From Aquimarina sp. ERC-38 (GTDB lineage: Bacteria > Bacteroidota > Bacteroidia > Flavobacteriales > Flavobacteriaceae): a stretch of 64,000 nucleotides of DNA. Within the stretch, counting starts at the first letter, position 1; the number at the start of each line of letters is the position of its first letter. The stretch lies in assembly GCF_026222555.1 (NCBI RefSeq), contig NZ_CP098511.1:3205501-3269500 (forward strand), given 5' to 3'. A program made the position numbers and the translations under genes. Below, piece after piece: positions 43,436 through 52,827 of this stretch. The notes beneath the pieces were generated by a model. It was not told where the DNA came from. It saw only the letters and a list, made by a program, of their open reading frames with translations, and searched no databases.

Positions 43436-45153
43436 GCTTGTTGCACAAGATAGTAAAAAGCTAACATTGGGTTAATATGTTTAGTTCATTGATTTACTAT
43501 CTTGAAGTATGCAAGGCAAGAAGATATATCAGGAGAAGTTGTTCAATAGTTTCCAGCTTAGTGACCGTGTTGGCAAAGGTAATTTCTACCGCAGGCTTAA
43601 AGAGGCTTTGGACCTGGACTATTTATACAATCTTACTTCAAAGTTTTATGGTTCTAGCGGTCAAAAAAGTATTGATCCAGTGGTTTTCTTCAAACTCTGT
43701 TTGGTAGGTTATCTGGAGAATATCATAAGTGACCGCAAGCTTATTGAACACTGTAGTATGCGACTGGATATTCTTTATTTTTTAGGGTATGATATTGATG
43801 AAGAACTTCCTTGGCATTCGACTATCTCGAGAACACGTCAGTTATTTCCGGAGTCCATATTTGAAGAGGTCTTTACAAAAGTACTTGAGTTGTGTATGGA
43901 AAAAGGTATGGTCAGTGGTCACACCCAAGCTATTGACAGCGCCCCTGTTAAAGCTAATGCATCAATGGATAGTTTAGAGCTTAAAGTCCCAAACCAAGAT
44001 CTGGATGCCCACCTGGCAGAAGTACGCCATATCAGTGAAAGGGATAAACAAACCTTCAGAAAAGCCAAGCAGGATAAATCCAGTAAAGACCAAAGAATCA
44101 TTACTGCTAATGAGAAAGAACTGCAAGGAATCACTTCCAGGAACAAAAGATGGTCAAAAGATCAGGATCAGCGCCCGGGAGCTGGAAACAAAGGAAGTCG
44201 TTATACGAGTAATAAAACTCATTACAGTCCCACAGATCCGGATGCAAGGATCAGTGTTAAGCCAGGTAAGGCCAGAAAACTGAACTATTTAAGCCAACTC
44301 AGCGTAGATACAAACAACCACGTCATTACCGATATAAAAGCTTACCATGCAGACGGCAAGGATAACCAGCAACTACCTGATATTGTAAAGCGCTTACAAA
44401 GGCGGTTATGGAAGCAAGGTATGTTTTGGGAAAATTGTGTAGCTGATACCGGTTATAGTAGTGGAGAGAACTATGCATTTCTGGAAAGTCAAGGTATAAA
44501 AAGTTTTATACCGCCTCACGGCACCTATAAGGGTGGTCCGGATGGTTTTCAGTATATAGAAACAGAAGATCATTATCTGTGTCCCAAAGGAAACGTAATC
44601 CCATTTACCAAAGAGTTTTTAGATTATAGAACCAAAACAAGAAAGAAGGAATACAGAGCCAGTAAAAAGATATGTACCGGTTGTCCACTGCGTAAAGAAT
44701 GCCTAAAGAGCAGTCAGGAGAAACGAATAACGGTTACTTATTACCGGGCGGAATATGAGCGTAACATAGCTAGAGTAAACAGTAAACAGGGGCGCTATAT
44801 GAAAGCCAAACGGCAGAGTACTGTGGAGCCGGTATTTGGGACTCTTACCCAATTTATGGGACTACGAAAAATTAATACTATTGGGATCCAGCAAGCAAAC
44901 AAGATTATGCACATGGCGGCTATTGCTTATAACTCAAAGAAATACCTGAAATTCACCAAGAAAAACCCAATAAGTAAAGTGGGAGTCTGTTTAGCCCATA
45001 ATTTTTCGATTAAAATACCTTTTAAGGCGTAAAATAAGCAATTTAGCGCTAGTTGTGTTAAGGTAGTTATGAATATATCCCTCTAGAAAATCAGGGCTTA
45101 AACTCAAGATTATTGATTGTCCTTTGACTTTTTAGGGGCTTGTGCAACGGTTA
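43436..45153 (+). mobile_element. IS1182-family insertion sequence with 7-bp target duplication
   Basis: 1,718 bp. Inverted ends: GTTGCACAAG then TAAAAAG from 43439 on the left, and the same read inward from the right end (GTTGCACAAG, CCCC, TAAAAAG). Target duplication CCAATGT at 43429-43435 and 45154-45160. One transposase gene, intact. The left end also contains an inner AACATTGGG (43464-43472), which resembles the duplication by chance or by end preference. Inserted within a methyltransferase gene. Confidence 0.95.
43509..45032 (+). CDS. IS1182-family transposase
   Basis: 507 residues, single frame. N-terminal DUF772 domain (FFKLCLVGYLENIISDRKLIEHCSMRLDILYFLGYDIDE), then a DDE_Tnp_1 core. 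Catalytic residues D143 (AIDSAPVKAN), D313 (VADTGYSSGENY) and E440 (RQSTVEPVFGTLTQFMGL). A cysteine-rich region (ICTGCPLRKECL, 388-399) is typical of the family. The gene is full length and undamaged, so the element is probably active. Confidence 0.95.
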   Translation: MQGKKIYQEKLFNSFQLSDRVGKGNFYRRLKEALDLDYLYNLTSKFYGSSGQKSIDPVVFFKLCLVGYLENIISDRKLIEHCSMRLDILYFLGYDIDEELPWHSTISRTRQLFPESIFEEVFTKVLELCMEKGMVSGHTQAIDSAPVKANASMDSLELKVPNQDLDAHLAEVRHISERDKQTFRKAKQDKSSKDQRIITANEKELQGITSRNKRWSKDQDQRPGAGNKGSRYTSNKTHYSPTDPDARISVKPGKARKLNYLSQLSVDTNNHVITDIKAYHADGKDNQQLPDIVKRLQRRLWKQGMFWENCVADTGYSSGENYAFLESQGIKSFIPPHGTYKGGPDGFQYIETEDHYLCPKGNVIPFTKEFLDYRTKTRKKEYRASKKICTGCPLRKECLKSSQEKRITVTYYRAEYERNIARVNSKQGRYMKAKRQSTVEPVFGTLTQFMGLRKINTIGIQQANKIMHMAAIAYNSKKYLKFTKKNPISKVGVCLAHNFSIKIPFKA

Positions 45154-45522
45154 CCAATGTAAAGTTGCATTTGAAAAAATCGAATCAAACTTTTTATCAA
45201 ACTTAAAATTACTGGCGTCTGCCACTTGAAACTCAATATTAGTAAACTTTGATTTGGCATCCATGATCATTTCAGCCGATTTATCAATTCCAATCACTTC
45301 TTTAGCGAATTCGCTTATCTTGTAAGTCAATTGTCCCGATCCACAGCCTATATCCAAAATTCTTTCATTTTGTTTTGGATCCAACAAGTTTACTAAACTC
45401 TCTCCATATTGATAAACAAAGGAATGTTTTTTATTATAAAGATCAGGCTTCCATTTTGTTGCCATAGTAGTTGTTTTCAGTTGTTTACTTAGGTGCGAGT
45501 GAATATATTACGCTTATACAAA

Positions 45523-45630
45523 ACAAGATATAAAATATTATAAAAAAGTAGAAAATTGCTATTCTACTTACAGTTCGATAAATAGCAACTATCTATTGTT
45601 CATTTTCCGCTCCCGGCGGTGGTGAGTAAG
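45523..45630 (-). repeat. Shared upstream element, copy 5 (long form)
   Basis: Aligns with 46227-46345 over about 105 bp: ACAAGATATAAAATATTATA, AAAAAGTAGAAAATTGCTAT, TCTACTTACAGTTCGATAAA, TAGCAACTATCTATTGTTC, then GCTCCCGGCGGTGGTGAGTA. It lies 59 nt upstream of the methyltransferase start (45465). The two long copies flank the GNAT gene 45712-46164 in direct orientation. Confidence 0.75.
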
Positions 45631-45711
45631 AAGAATCTTACGTATAAAACGTTTTGGTTTAGAAGTAATTAGCTGTGCTTTATATATTGTAAAAGCAACT
45701 GGCTTTTATCA

Positions 45712-46164
45712 TTAAAAATGCATTTTCATTCCTTCATAAGTTGCTTTAAATCCTAAATCTTCGTAAAATTTAATTGCTTTCTGTCTTTTTTTGTCAGTTG
45801 TTAATTGTAATAAATGAGCATTTCTTTCTATTGCTCGGTTAATTGCCCATTCAAACATCTTTTTTCCAATTCCAAATCCCCTCTTGTCTTTTCTAATTCT
45901 AACCGCTTCAATTTGTGCTCGAATTCTGCCACGATAAGTAAGATATTGAATAAATGACAATTGTAAAGTTCCTATAATTTCAAAATTTTCATTTTCTAAA
46001 ATTATAAGTTCCTGATTTGGGTCAGCCTGGATATTTTCAAATGCAATAAGATATTCAGTCGGTAATGGTATTTGATAATTCTCTCTTGTTTTTCCAAGTT
46101 CATCGTCTGCAATCATTTCCACAATTTTGGCAACATCAGTTTCGGTTACTTTTCTAAATTTCAT
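45712..46164 (-). CDS. GNAT-family N-acetyltransferase
   Basis: 150 residues. MKFRKVTETDVAKIVEMIADDELGKTR is a standard GNAT start. The acetyl-CoA loop is IRKDKRGFGIGKKMFEWAINRAIE, and the end is LTTDKKRQKAIKFYEDLGFKATYEGMKMHF. Close to the family with an R-x-x-G-x-G/A loop and the L-x-T motif near the end. Acceptor unknown. It is bracketed by two direct copies of the long shared element (45523-45630 and 46227-46345), as a cassette would be. Confidence 0.94.
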   Translation of the reverse strand: MKFRKVTETDVAKIVEMIADDELGKTRENYQIPLPTEYLIAFENIQADPNQELIILENENFEIIGTLQLSFIQYLTYRGRIRAQIEAVRIRKDKRGFGIGKKMFEWAINRAIERNAHLLQLTTDKKRQKAIKFYEDLGFKATYEGMKMHF

Positions 46165-46226
46165 CTCTAGTTCGTTTTTTTGAATTCGTTGCTAATATGA
46201 GGTCGACCATGGCATGTTTTTTCAAA

Positions 46227-46345
46227 GCAAGATATAAAATATCCTAAAAAAGTATAAAATTACTATTCTGCTTACCGTTTGGATAAATAGCAACCATCTA
46301 TCGTTCGTTTTCTGCTCTTGACGGTGACAAGTAGCAATTGGTAGT
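46227..46345 (-). repeat. Shared upstream element, copy 6 (long form)
   Basis: GCAAGATATAAAATATCCTA, AAAAAGTATAAAATTACTAT, TCTGCTTACCGTTTGGATAA, ATAGCAACCATCTATCGTTC, then GACGGTGACAAGTAGCAATTG. It lies 64 nt upstream of the GNAT start (46164). After it, from 46346 to 46626, the spacer upstream of parE has no gene. It contains AATAACCCAGTAACCCAATA and CTACCTAATGCCTTCTACCT, words of the TTGCCT/AATAACTAA repeat family. Confidence 0.75.
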
Positions 46346-46626
46346 GAGACGCTCGCGCATCAAGCCCATCCGGAGCATGGCAAAGTTACAAAAGCACAGA
46401 AAATTTTAGATTCATCGATACTTTTCGTTTTAAAAGCTTAATAACCCAGTAACCCAATAACTTAATACAAAATAACAAAGACCTCTACCTAATGCCTTCT
46501 ACCTACCCAACTAAAAAACGAACATATCAACAATATTTTACGTACAATTGTTAATTACTTTGTAAAGTAGGTGTTTTATAAGTCTGTTTGTCCTCTTATA
46601 TTAGAGCAAAGAAGAGTCCCTGAATT

Positions 46627-48486
46627 ATGAGTGAAGAAACAAAATATACCGAGGATAATATACGGTCGCTGGACTGGAAAGAACATATCCGTATGCGCCC
46701 CGGGATGTATATCGGGAAGTTAGGCGATGGATCTTCGGCAGATGATGGTATCTATATTTTAGTAAAAGAAGTACTGGACAATTCGATTGACGAATATGTA
46801 ATGGGTGCCGGTAAAACTATCGAAATTTCCATACAAGGTGAAAAAGTGATCGTCCGTGATTACGGCCGTGGAATTCCGCTAGGTAAAGTGGTAGATGTGG
46901 TGTCCAAAATGAATACTGGGGGGAAATACGACTCCCGTGCGTTTAAAAAATCCGTGGGACTAAATGGGGTAGGGACCAAGGCGGTAAATGCCTTGTCTAC
47001 CTATTTCCGGGTGGAGTCTAACCGGGATGGGAAATCGGCTTCGGCAGAATTTGAGCAGGGTAACCTGACCAATCAGGAATTACTGGAAGAAACTTCACGG
47101 CGTAAAGGGACTAAAGTTTCATTTATTCCCGATGCGTCCATTTTTAAGAACTACAAATTTCGGTCAGAATACGTAGCTAAAATGCTTAAAAACTATGTAT
47201 ATCTGAATCCAGGACTGACAATTGTTTTTAATGGCGAACGCTATTTTTCCGAAAACGGTTTAAAAGACCTACTTTCAGACACCATCAATGCAGACGATCG
47301 GTTATACGATATTATCCACCTCAAAGGAGATGATATTGAAGTAGCCATGACGCATAGTAAAACACAGTATAGCGAAGAATATCATTCATTTGTTAACGGA
47401 CAACATACCACTCAGGGAGGAACACATCAGGCAGCTTTCCGGGAGTCGGTAGTAAAAACCATCCGTGAATTTTATAATAAGAACTACGATGCCAGTGATA
47501 TCCGAAAATCTATCGTTTCTGCGATTAGCATCAAGGTGATGGAACCAGTTTTTGAAAGCCAAACCAAAACCAAACTAGGTTCTACCGAAATGGGAGGGGA
47601 TCTGCCTACCGTACGAACTTATATTAATGATTTTGTCAAAACGCAATTAGACAATTATTTACATAAAAATCCGCAAACTGCGGAAGGCCTGCAACGTAAA
47701 ATTTTACAGGCAGAACGCGAACGTAAAGACCTTTCCGGAATTCGGAAACTAGCAAGAGAACGGGCAAAAAAAGCAAGTTTACATAATAAAAAACTACGGG
47801 ATTGCCGGGTACATCTGACTGATAGTAAAAACGAAAGAAACCTGGAAAGCACCCTCTTTATTACCGAAGGGGATTCGGCTAGTGGGTCGATAACCAAATC
47901 CCGGGATGTCAATACACAAGCAGTATTTAGTTTACGAGGGAAACCACTGAACTGCTACAATATGTCCAAGAAAATTGTGTATGAAAATGAAGAATTCAAC
48001 CTGTTACAAGCAGCGCTGAATATTGAAGATTCTATGGAAGATCTTCGGTATAATAATATTGTCATCGCTACGGATGCAGATGTAGATGGTATGCATATTC
48101 GGTTGTTACTGATTACTTTTTTTCTTCAATTTTTCCCGGAATTGATTAAAGAAGGGCACCTTTATATTTTACAAACCCCGTTATTTAGGGTTCGGAATAA
48201 AAAGGAAACTATATATTGCTATTCCGAACAAGAAAGGCGAGAGGCTATTGCAAAACTTTCCGGCAAACCCGAAATTACCCGTTTTAAAGGATTAGGAGAA
48301 ATTTCGCCGGATGAATTCGTACACTTTATTGGAGACGATATGCGCCTGGACCCGGTAATGCTGGATAAAGATAAATCTATTGAAGAATTGCTATCTTTTT
48401 ATATGGGTAAGAATACACCCAAGCGACAAGAGTTTATTATAGATAACCTAAAAGTAGAATTAGACCTTATTGAAGAAGCTTCCTAA
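46627..48486 (+). CDS. parE: DNA topoisomerase IV subunit B
   Basis: 619 residues. GHKL ATPase: [26 protein letters not shown] and [14 protein letters not shown]. Transducer domain follows; the TOPRIM part has [16 protein letters not shown] with the catalytic glutamate, RGKPLNCYN and [18 protein letters not shown], then [12 protein letters not shown]. It supplies ATPase and metal-binding functions for decatenating chromosomes together with the ParC protein encoded 51 bp downstream. Length and pairing with parC favour topoisomerase IV over gyrase. Confidence 0.95.
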   Translation: MSEETKYTEDNIRSLDWKEHIRMRPGMYIGKLGDGSSADDGIYILVKEVLDNSIDEYVMGAGKTIEISIQGEKVIVRDYGRGIPLGKVVDVVSKMNTGGKYDSRAFKKSVGLNGVGTKAVNALSTYFRVESNRDGKSASAEFEQGNLTNQELLEETSRRKGTKVSFIPDASIFKNYKFRSEYVAKMLKNYVYLNPGLTIVFNGERYFSENGLKDLLSDTINADDRLYDIIHLKGDDIEVAMTHSKTQYSEEYHSFVNGQHTTQGGTHQAAFRESVVKTIREFYNKNYDASDIRKSIVSAISIKVMEPVFESQTKTKLGSTEMGGDLPTVRTYINDFVKTQLDNYLHKNPQTAEGLQRKILQAERERKDLSGIRKLARERAKKASLHNKKLRDCRVHLTDSKNERNLESTLFITEGDSASGSITKSRDVNTQAVFSLRGKPLNCYNMSKKIVYENEEFNLLQAALNIEDSMEDLRYNNIVIATDADVDGMHIRLLLITFFLQFFPELIKEGHLYILQTPLFRVRNKKETIYCYSEQERREAIAKLSGKPEITRFKGLGEISPDEFVHFIGDDMRLDPVMLDKDKSIEELLSFYMGKNTPKRQEFIIDNLKVELDLIEEAS

Positions 48487-48537
48487 TCATTATTGCTAAA
48501 GAGAAAGAATAAAACTTAAAAAGCCTCCGGATTTTAT

Positions 48538-51243
48538 ATGAGTTCAGAAAACGAAAATGAACCTTTAGATAACGAATTACAACCTGAAAATTTAGAACCC
48601 CAGGAAATTATTACCAAAATTACGGGCATGTACGAGGACTGGTTCTTGGACTATGCTTCTTATGTAATTTTAGAACGAGCCGTACCCGCTATTGAAGACG
48701 GGTTAAAACCAGTACAGCGTCGGATTTTACATTCTATGAAAGACCTGGACGATGGGCGCTACAATAAAGTGGCGAATATCGTTGGACATACCATGCAATA
48801 CCATCCGCACGGAGATGCCAGTATCTCTGATGCCATGGTACAAATCGGGCAAAAAAACCTGATGATTGACATGCAGGGCAACTGGGGGAATATATTGACC
48901 GGTGACCGGGCAGCAGCAGCACGTTATATCGAAGCGCGCTTATCCAAATTTGCCCTGGACGTTGTGTATAACCCCAAAATTACTGAATGGCAATCTTCTT
49001 ATGACGGCCGTAAACGCGAACCTGTAAACCTTCCCATTAAATTTCCGTTACTTTTAGCCCAGGGGGCCGAAGGGATTGCAGTGGGGTTAAGTACTAAAAT
49101 TTTACCTCATAATTTTATCGAATTAATTGAAGCTTCCATAAAACATTTGCAAGGGAAGCGGTTTAAAATATTACCTGATTTTCCTACGGGTGGTATTGCA
49201 GATTTCACCAATTATAACGACGGATTACGGGGCGGAAAAGTACGCGTAAGGGCAAGGATTTCTCAAAGGGATAAAAATACCTTGGTTATTAACGAAATCC
49301 CATTTTCAACAACAACCGGTACCTTAATTGACTCCATTTTAAAAGCCAATGATAAAGGGAAGATCAAGATTAAAAAAATTGAAGACAATACCGCTGCCGA
49401 AGTTGAAATCCTAATTCATATACCATCCGGGATTTCGCCGGATAAAACTATTGATGCCCTATTTGCTTTTACGAACTGCGAAATTTCAATTTCGCCTCTG
49501 GGTTGTGTAATTGAAGATAATAAACCCGATTTTATTGGGGTTAGTGAGATGTTACGACGTTCTACCGATCATACGGTAGAATTATTAAAAAGCGAACTGG
49601 AAATTCAGTTGAATGAATTACAGGAACAGTGGCATTTTGCTTCGCTCGAACGAATATTTATTGAAAACCGAATTTACCGGGATATTGAAGAAGAAGAAAC
49701 CTGGGAAGGAGTAATTGCTGCCATTGACAAAGGTTTACAACCACATATTAAACACTTAAAACGTGCGGTCACCGAAGAAGATATTGTACGTTTAACCGAA
49801 ATCAGGATTAAGCGGATATCCAAATTTGATATTGATAAAGCACAGCAAAAAATTGATGCCCTGGAAGCAGACATTGCACAGGTAAAACATCATTTAGAGC
49901 ATTTGATAGAATACGCTATCGATCACTTTAAGCGACTTCGTAAGACTTACGGAAAAGACAAAGAACGTAAAACAGAAATTAGCCTGTTTGATGATATCGA
50001 GGCTACTAAAGTGGTGATCCGTAATACTAAACTATATGTGAACCGTACCGAAGGTTTTGTAGGAACTTCCTTAAGACGAGATGAATATGTAGCGGATTGT
50101 TCTGATATTGATGATATTATCTGTTTCACCCGTGAAGGTAAAATGACGGTGACCAAAGTAGATGCCAAGACTTTTGTAGGTAAAGACATTATCCATGTAG
50201 CTATTTTTAAGAAAAAAGATAAACGAACCATCTACAATATGATCTATCAGGATGGTCGCGGTGGTACTACGTATGTCAAACGATTTGCAGTATCAGGAGT
50301 TACACGCGATAGGGAATATGATTTAACTCAGGGTAAAAAAGGTTCAAAAATCCACTATTTCAGTGCTAATCCTAACGGCGAAGCCGAAATTGTAACCATT
50401 CACCTACGGCAGTCCGGAAGTATTAAAAAATTAAAATTTGAGCTTGATTTCTCAGAACTGGATATTAAAGGTCGGGGTGTACGAGGGAATGTAGTTACTA
50501 AATATAATATAAAAAGGGTAGAACTAAAAGAACAAGGGATTTCTACTTTAAAACCACGTAAAATCTGGTTTGACGACACGGTACGGCGTATTAACGTAGA
50601 CGGTAGGGGAGATCTTTTAGGGGAATTTAGAGGTAAAGATCGTTTGTTGATTATTGAACAAAATGGAATTGCAAAAACGGTATTTCCGGAAGTAACCTTA
50701 CATTTCAGTTCGGATATGGTGGTATTGGAAAAATGGAACCCAAAGAAGCCAATTTCCGCCATTTACTGGGATGGCGAAAAAGAAAAATATTACGTAAAAC
50801 GATTTTTAATCGAGCATCCCGAACGAGAAGAACATTTTATATCAGAGCATCCAAAGTCATTTTTAGAAATCGTTTCAACAGATTACCGACCGGTAGCTGA
50901 AGTGGTTTATAATAAATTACGGGGTAAAGACCAAAAACCAAATGATGAGATTAATTTAGAAGAATTTATTGCGGTAAAAGGTATTAAAGCACATGGTAAC
51001 CGCCTTACAACAGAAAAAGTAAAACAAATCAATCTACTAGATCCCTTACCCTATGAAGAAGAGCTTCCTGAAGTTATTCCGGAAGAAGAAAGTACAACAG
51101 AACTAAACAATCCGCTTCAACTTAAAAAAGATAGCACATTCACCGAAGGTAATACGTCCGAAAACACTAAAAACCCCTCCGATTCGGATGGCGACGATAC
51201 CCCAGAGCTAGACGGCAACGGAGAACAAATCACCTTGTTCTAA
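48538..51243 (+). CDS. parC: DNA topoisomerase IV subunit A
   Basis: 901 residues. Winged-helix breakage-reunion domain with the quinolone-region YHPHGDASISDAMVQ at 88-102 and the catalytic tyrosine Y130 (RYIEARLSKFA). A coiled coil (about 410-475) follows, and then a C-terminal domain of degenerate beta-pinwheel blades (AVSGVTRDREYDLTQGKKGSK; SIKKLKFELDFSELDIKGRG). An acidic, threonine/serine-rich tail of about 75 residues ends the protein. Residue A94 is at the position of the quinolone-contact serine (S80 in E. coli ParC). Confidence 0.95.
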   Translation: MSSENENEPLDNELQPENLEPQEIITKITGMYEDWFLDYASYVILERAVPAIEDGLKPVQRRILHSMKDLDDGRYNKVANIVGHTMQYHPHGDASISDAMVQIGQKNLMIDMQGNWGNILTGDRAAAARYIEARLSKFALDVVYNPKITEWQSSYDGRKREPVNLPIKFPLLLAQGAEGIAVGLSTKILPHNFIELIEASIKHLQGKRFKILPDFPTGGIADFTNYNDGLRGGKVRVRARISQRDKNTLVINEIPFSTTTGTLIDSILKANDKGKIKIKKIEDNTAAEVEILIHIPSGISPDKTIDALFAFTNCEISISPLGCVIEDNKPDFIGVSEMLRRSTDHTVELLKSELEIQLNELQEQWHFASLERIFIENRIYRDIEEEETWEGVIAAIDKGLQPHIKHLKRAVTEEDIVRLTEIRIKRISKFDIDKAQQKIDALEADIAQVKHHLEHLIEYAIDHFKRLRKTYGKDKERKTEISLFDDIEATKVVIRNTKLYVNRTEGFVGTSLRRDEYVADCSDIDDIICFTREGKMTVTKVDAKTFVGKDIIHVAIFKKKDKRTIYNMIYQDGRGGTTYVKRFAVSGVTRDREYDLTQGKKGSKIHYFSANPNGEAEIVTIHLRQSGSIKKLKFELDFSELDIKGRGVRGNVVTKYNIKRVELKEQGISTLKPRKIWFDDTVRRINVDGRGDLLGEFRGKDRLLIIEQNGIAKTVFPEVTLHFSSDMVVLEKWNPKKPISAIYWDGEKEKYYVKRFLIEHPEREEHFISEHPKSFLEIVSTDYRPVAEVVYNKLRGKDQKPNDEINLEEFIAVKGIKAHGNRLTTEKVKQINLLDPLPYEEELPEVIPEEESTTELNNPLQLKKDSTFTEGNTSENTKNPSDSDGDDTPELDGNGEQITLF

Positions 51244-51810
51244 CAGAGCACCTGATTGTGGTTCAGGAGGTCGTAAGTATAGGTAGTCAGTTTTCTTTCC
51301 AAATACCTATACTGAGTTCCCCTTTAGAGACCAGTACTGAGTTCCCCTCTAGAGAGGGGCTAGGGGTGTGTTGAGTAGGAGTAACCCCAAATGATTAAGA
51401 GTTCCCCTCTAGAGAGGGGCTAAGGGTGTGTTGCGTATGAGTAAGCCCACAATGGTAAAACTCCAAACAGTCCACAACAACAGAAGTCCAATCAGTACGA
51501 AACACACCCAAGAATTTCTAGTGAATTAAAATTCACTGAAATTCTATCCCTCTCAAGAGGGAAAGCCAAAGAGTTCCTTCTCAAGACCTGTACTGAGTTT
51601 ATCGAAGTAGTGGCTAGGGGTATGTTGAGTAAGAGTAAGCCCGCACGAGTAAGAGTTCCCTCTAAAGACCCGTACTGAGTTCCCCTCTAGAGACCCGTAC
51701 TGAGTTTATCGAAGTAGGGGCTAAGGGTGTGTTGCGTATGAGTAAGCCATTTGAGTAAATACATAACAGTAAAAGTAACCACCCCCACTCCAAAAATCAA
51801 AACCAAGTAT
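51244..51810. repeat. REP-like hairpin repeat array downstream of parC
   Basis: A 567-bp non-coding array. CCCCTCTAGAGAGGGG hairpins occur at 51344-51359 and 51404-51419, exactly 60 bp apart and each followed by GCTARGGGTGTGTTG and GTAKGAGTAA text. Partial copies occur at 51313-51330, 51590-51640 and 51655-51750, with GTACTGAGTTTATCGAAGTA inserts. Two further hairpins are present: 51512-51545 (15-bp arms GAATTTC…AGTGAATT with one bulge) and TCCCTCT-CA-AGAGGGA at 51547-51562. Such arrays are common between genes in flavobacteria; function unknown. Confidence 0.8.
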
Positions 51811-51814
51811 TTGC

Positions 51815-51846
51815 AAAAAAGGTCGAACTTGATTAAAGTTCGACCT
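51815..51846 (-). terminator. Terminator of the HEIGH metalloprotease gene
   Basis: Perfect 11-bp stem, AGGTCGAACTT and AAGTTCGACCT, around GATTA; on the minus strand it is followed by T6. It lies 27 bp after the stop codon of the gene ending at 51873. Confidence 0.9.
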
Positions 51847-51872
51847 GAGTAACGTATAGGTTTATATTATTT

Positions 51873-52631
51873 CTAAAAACAAACGTTATTTCCAGGACCA
51901 TAAAGTCTTCTTAAAGCTCTTCGATCATTAAAACTTAGTTGTCTTACCGTTCCGGCGCGACCTCCATTCATTAAAGAAGCATTATCCTCATTTGCCACTC
52001 CCGGAACGGGCCTTCCGAAAGGAGCAGTATTAGTATGTGCAAATCCGATATTATGACCTATCTCATGTTCAATAGTGGATCTTACGTTAGCATTTAAAAA
52101 TGGCCTACCATTAAAGAAATCCGGATTAATTAATATAGTTCGTCCTGCTCTGCCATTTTCCGGAAATTGAGCCATTCCAGCTACATTAGGAGCTAATCGT
52201 CCCCCATCAAAGTTAATTACAATATCTGCATTATTAGTAACCCTTACTAATCTTAAAAAACTACCGTTCACATTGTTCCAGTTCCTTATCGCCGTATTTA
52301 CCTGAACATTCCATCTATTTCCTAAATTACTTCGGATTCGCACATTTCTTGACCTTTGACAAGTCATTACACGAACAAATCTTTGCTTAGTGACGGGTTT
52401 AACAATATCCTCCGTAGTAAGGTAAATATCACCTTCTACAAGATATCCTTCTTCATAAGGTACCACAGGAATTTCGACAGTGTCAAACCCTAAATTTTCC
52501 AGACCTGAAATGATATGTTCAGGGATTGTTTCTTTATTAACTTCTGTAATTGATTCCATGCTTTCATCCTGACATTGGACCATGATAAAAGCTACACCTA
52601 ATAAGGCTACTAAAGATTTTAAATTTTTCAT
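51873..52631 (-). CDS. M57-type metallopeptidase lipoprotein (HEIGH)
   Basis: 252 residues. Lipobox ALLGVAFIMVQC with C20. A propeptide-like region of about 75 residues is followed by a metzincin-type catalytic domain with H189-E190-I-G-H193-N-I-G-F-A-H199-T, the dual-action HEIGH motif of M57 peptidases. After it, VANEDNASLMNGG may supply the Met-turn. Surface or periplasmic protease; relatives break down extracellular protein. An own terminator lies directly downstream. Confidence 0.93.
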   Translation of the reverse strand: MKNLKSLVALLGVAFIMVQCQDESMESITEVNKETIPEHIISGLENLGFDTVEIPVVPYEEGYLVEGDIYLTTEDIVKPVTKQRFVRVMTCQRSRNVRIRSNLGNRWNVQVNTAIRNWNNVNGSFLRLVRVTNNADIVINFDGGRLAPNVAGMAQFPENGRAGRTILINPDFFNGRPFLNANVRSTIEHEIGHNIGFAHTNTAPFGRPVPGVANEDNASLMNGGRAGTVRQLSFNDRRALRRLYGPGNNVCF

Positions 52632-52827
52632 TGTGTGAAATTTGTTTAATTAATAATCTATAAAACTTACTGTTAAGTTAATGAAATACAGGGCTTAACA
52701 ATTTTATTTCGCATTAAAATAATGTTAATTGTAAGAAAATGCCTAAAATATAGTTGGATATAAATGGTACTCAAATAAAATTTACGAATAGTAAATCATA
52801 TAAAAAGTGAAGATAAGTTAGTTTAAA

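Larger units (their letters stand above)
42982..45465 (-). pseudogene. Class I SAM methyltransferase split by IS1182-family element
   Basis: Two halves of one gene. The N-terminal half (45465-45154, 104 residues) contains the SAM site RILDIGCGSGQLT, an acidic VIGIDKS, and ends at NATLHW. The C-terminal half (43428-42982, 148 residues) continues VKDVKGSIECMYNNLRTNGKVVLEFGG. The element between them is flanked by CCAATGT on both sides. Removing it with one copy of the duplication restores a continuous 252-residue frame, a normal size for a trans-aconitate methyltransferase-like enzyme. Apparent starts of the C-terminal part inside the element are not genuine. The disruption therefore looks recent. 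Confidence 0.93.

Noticed and set aside
42982..43467. Apparent 161-residue ORF with a start inside the IS1182 element
   Set aside because: Its first residues are encoded by the insertion end; it is the 3' half of the split methyltransferase.
35600..46350. Chromosomal integron with attC sites
   Set aside because: No integrase gene in the window and I could not identify convincing paired R'/R'' core sites; kept only as one possible explanation of the shared element.
49947..50231. 94-codon minus-strand frame within parC
   Set aside because: Antisense shadow; no independent support.
46627..51243. Reading the topoisomerase pair as gyrase (gyrB-gyrA)
   Set aside because: Subunit lengths, adjacency and the C-terminal region fit ParE-ParC of Bacteroidota better.
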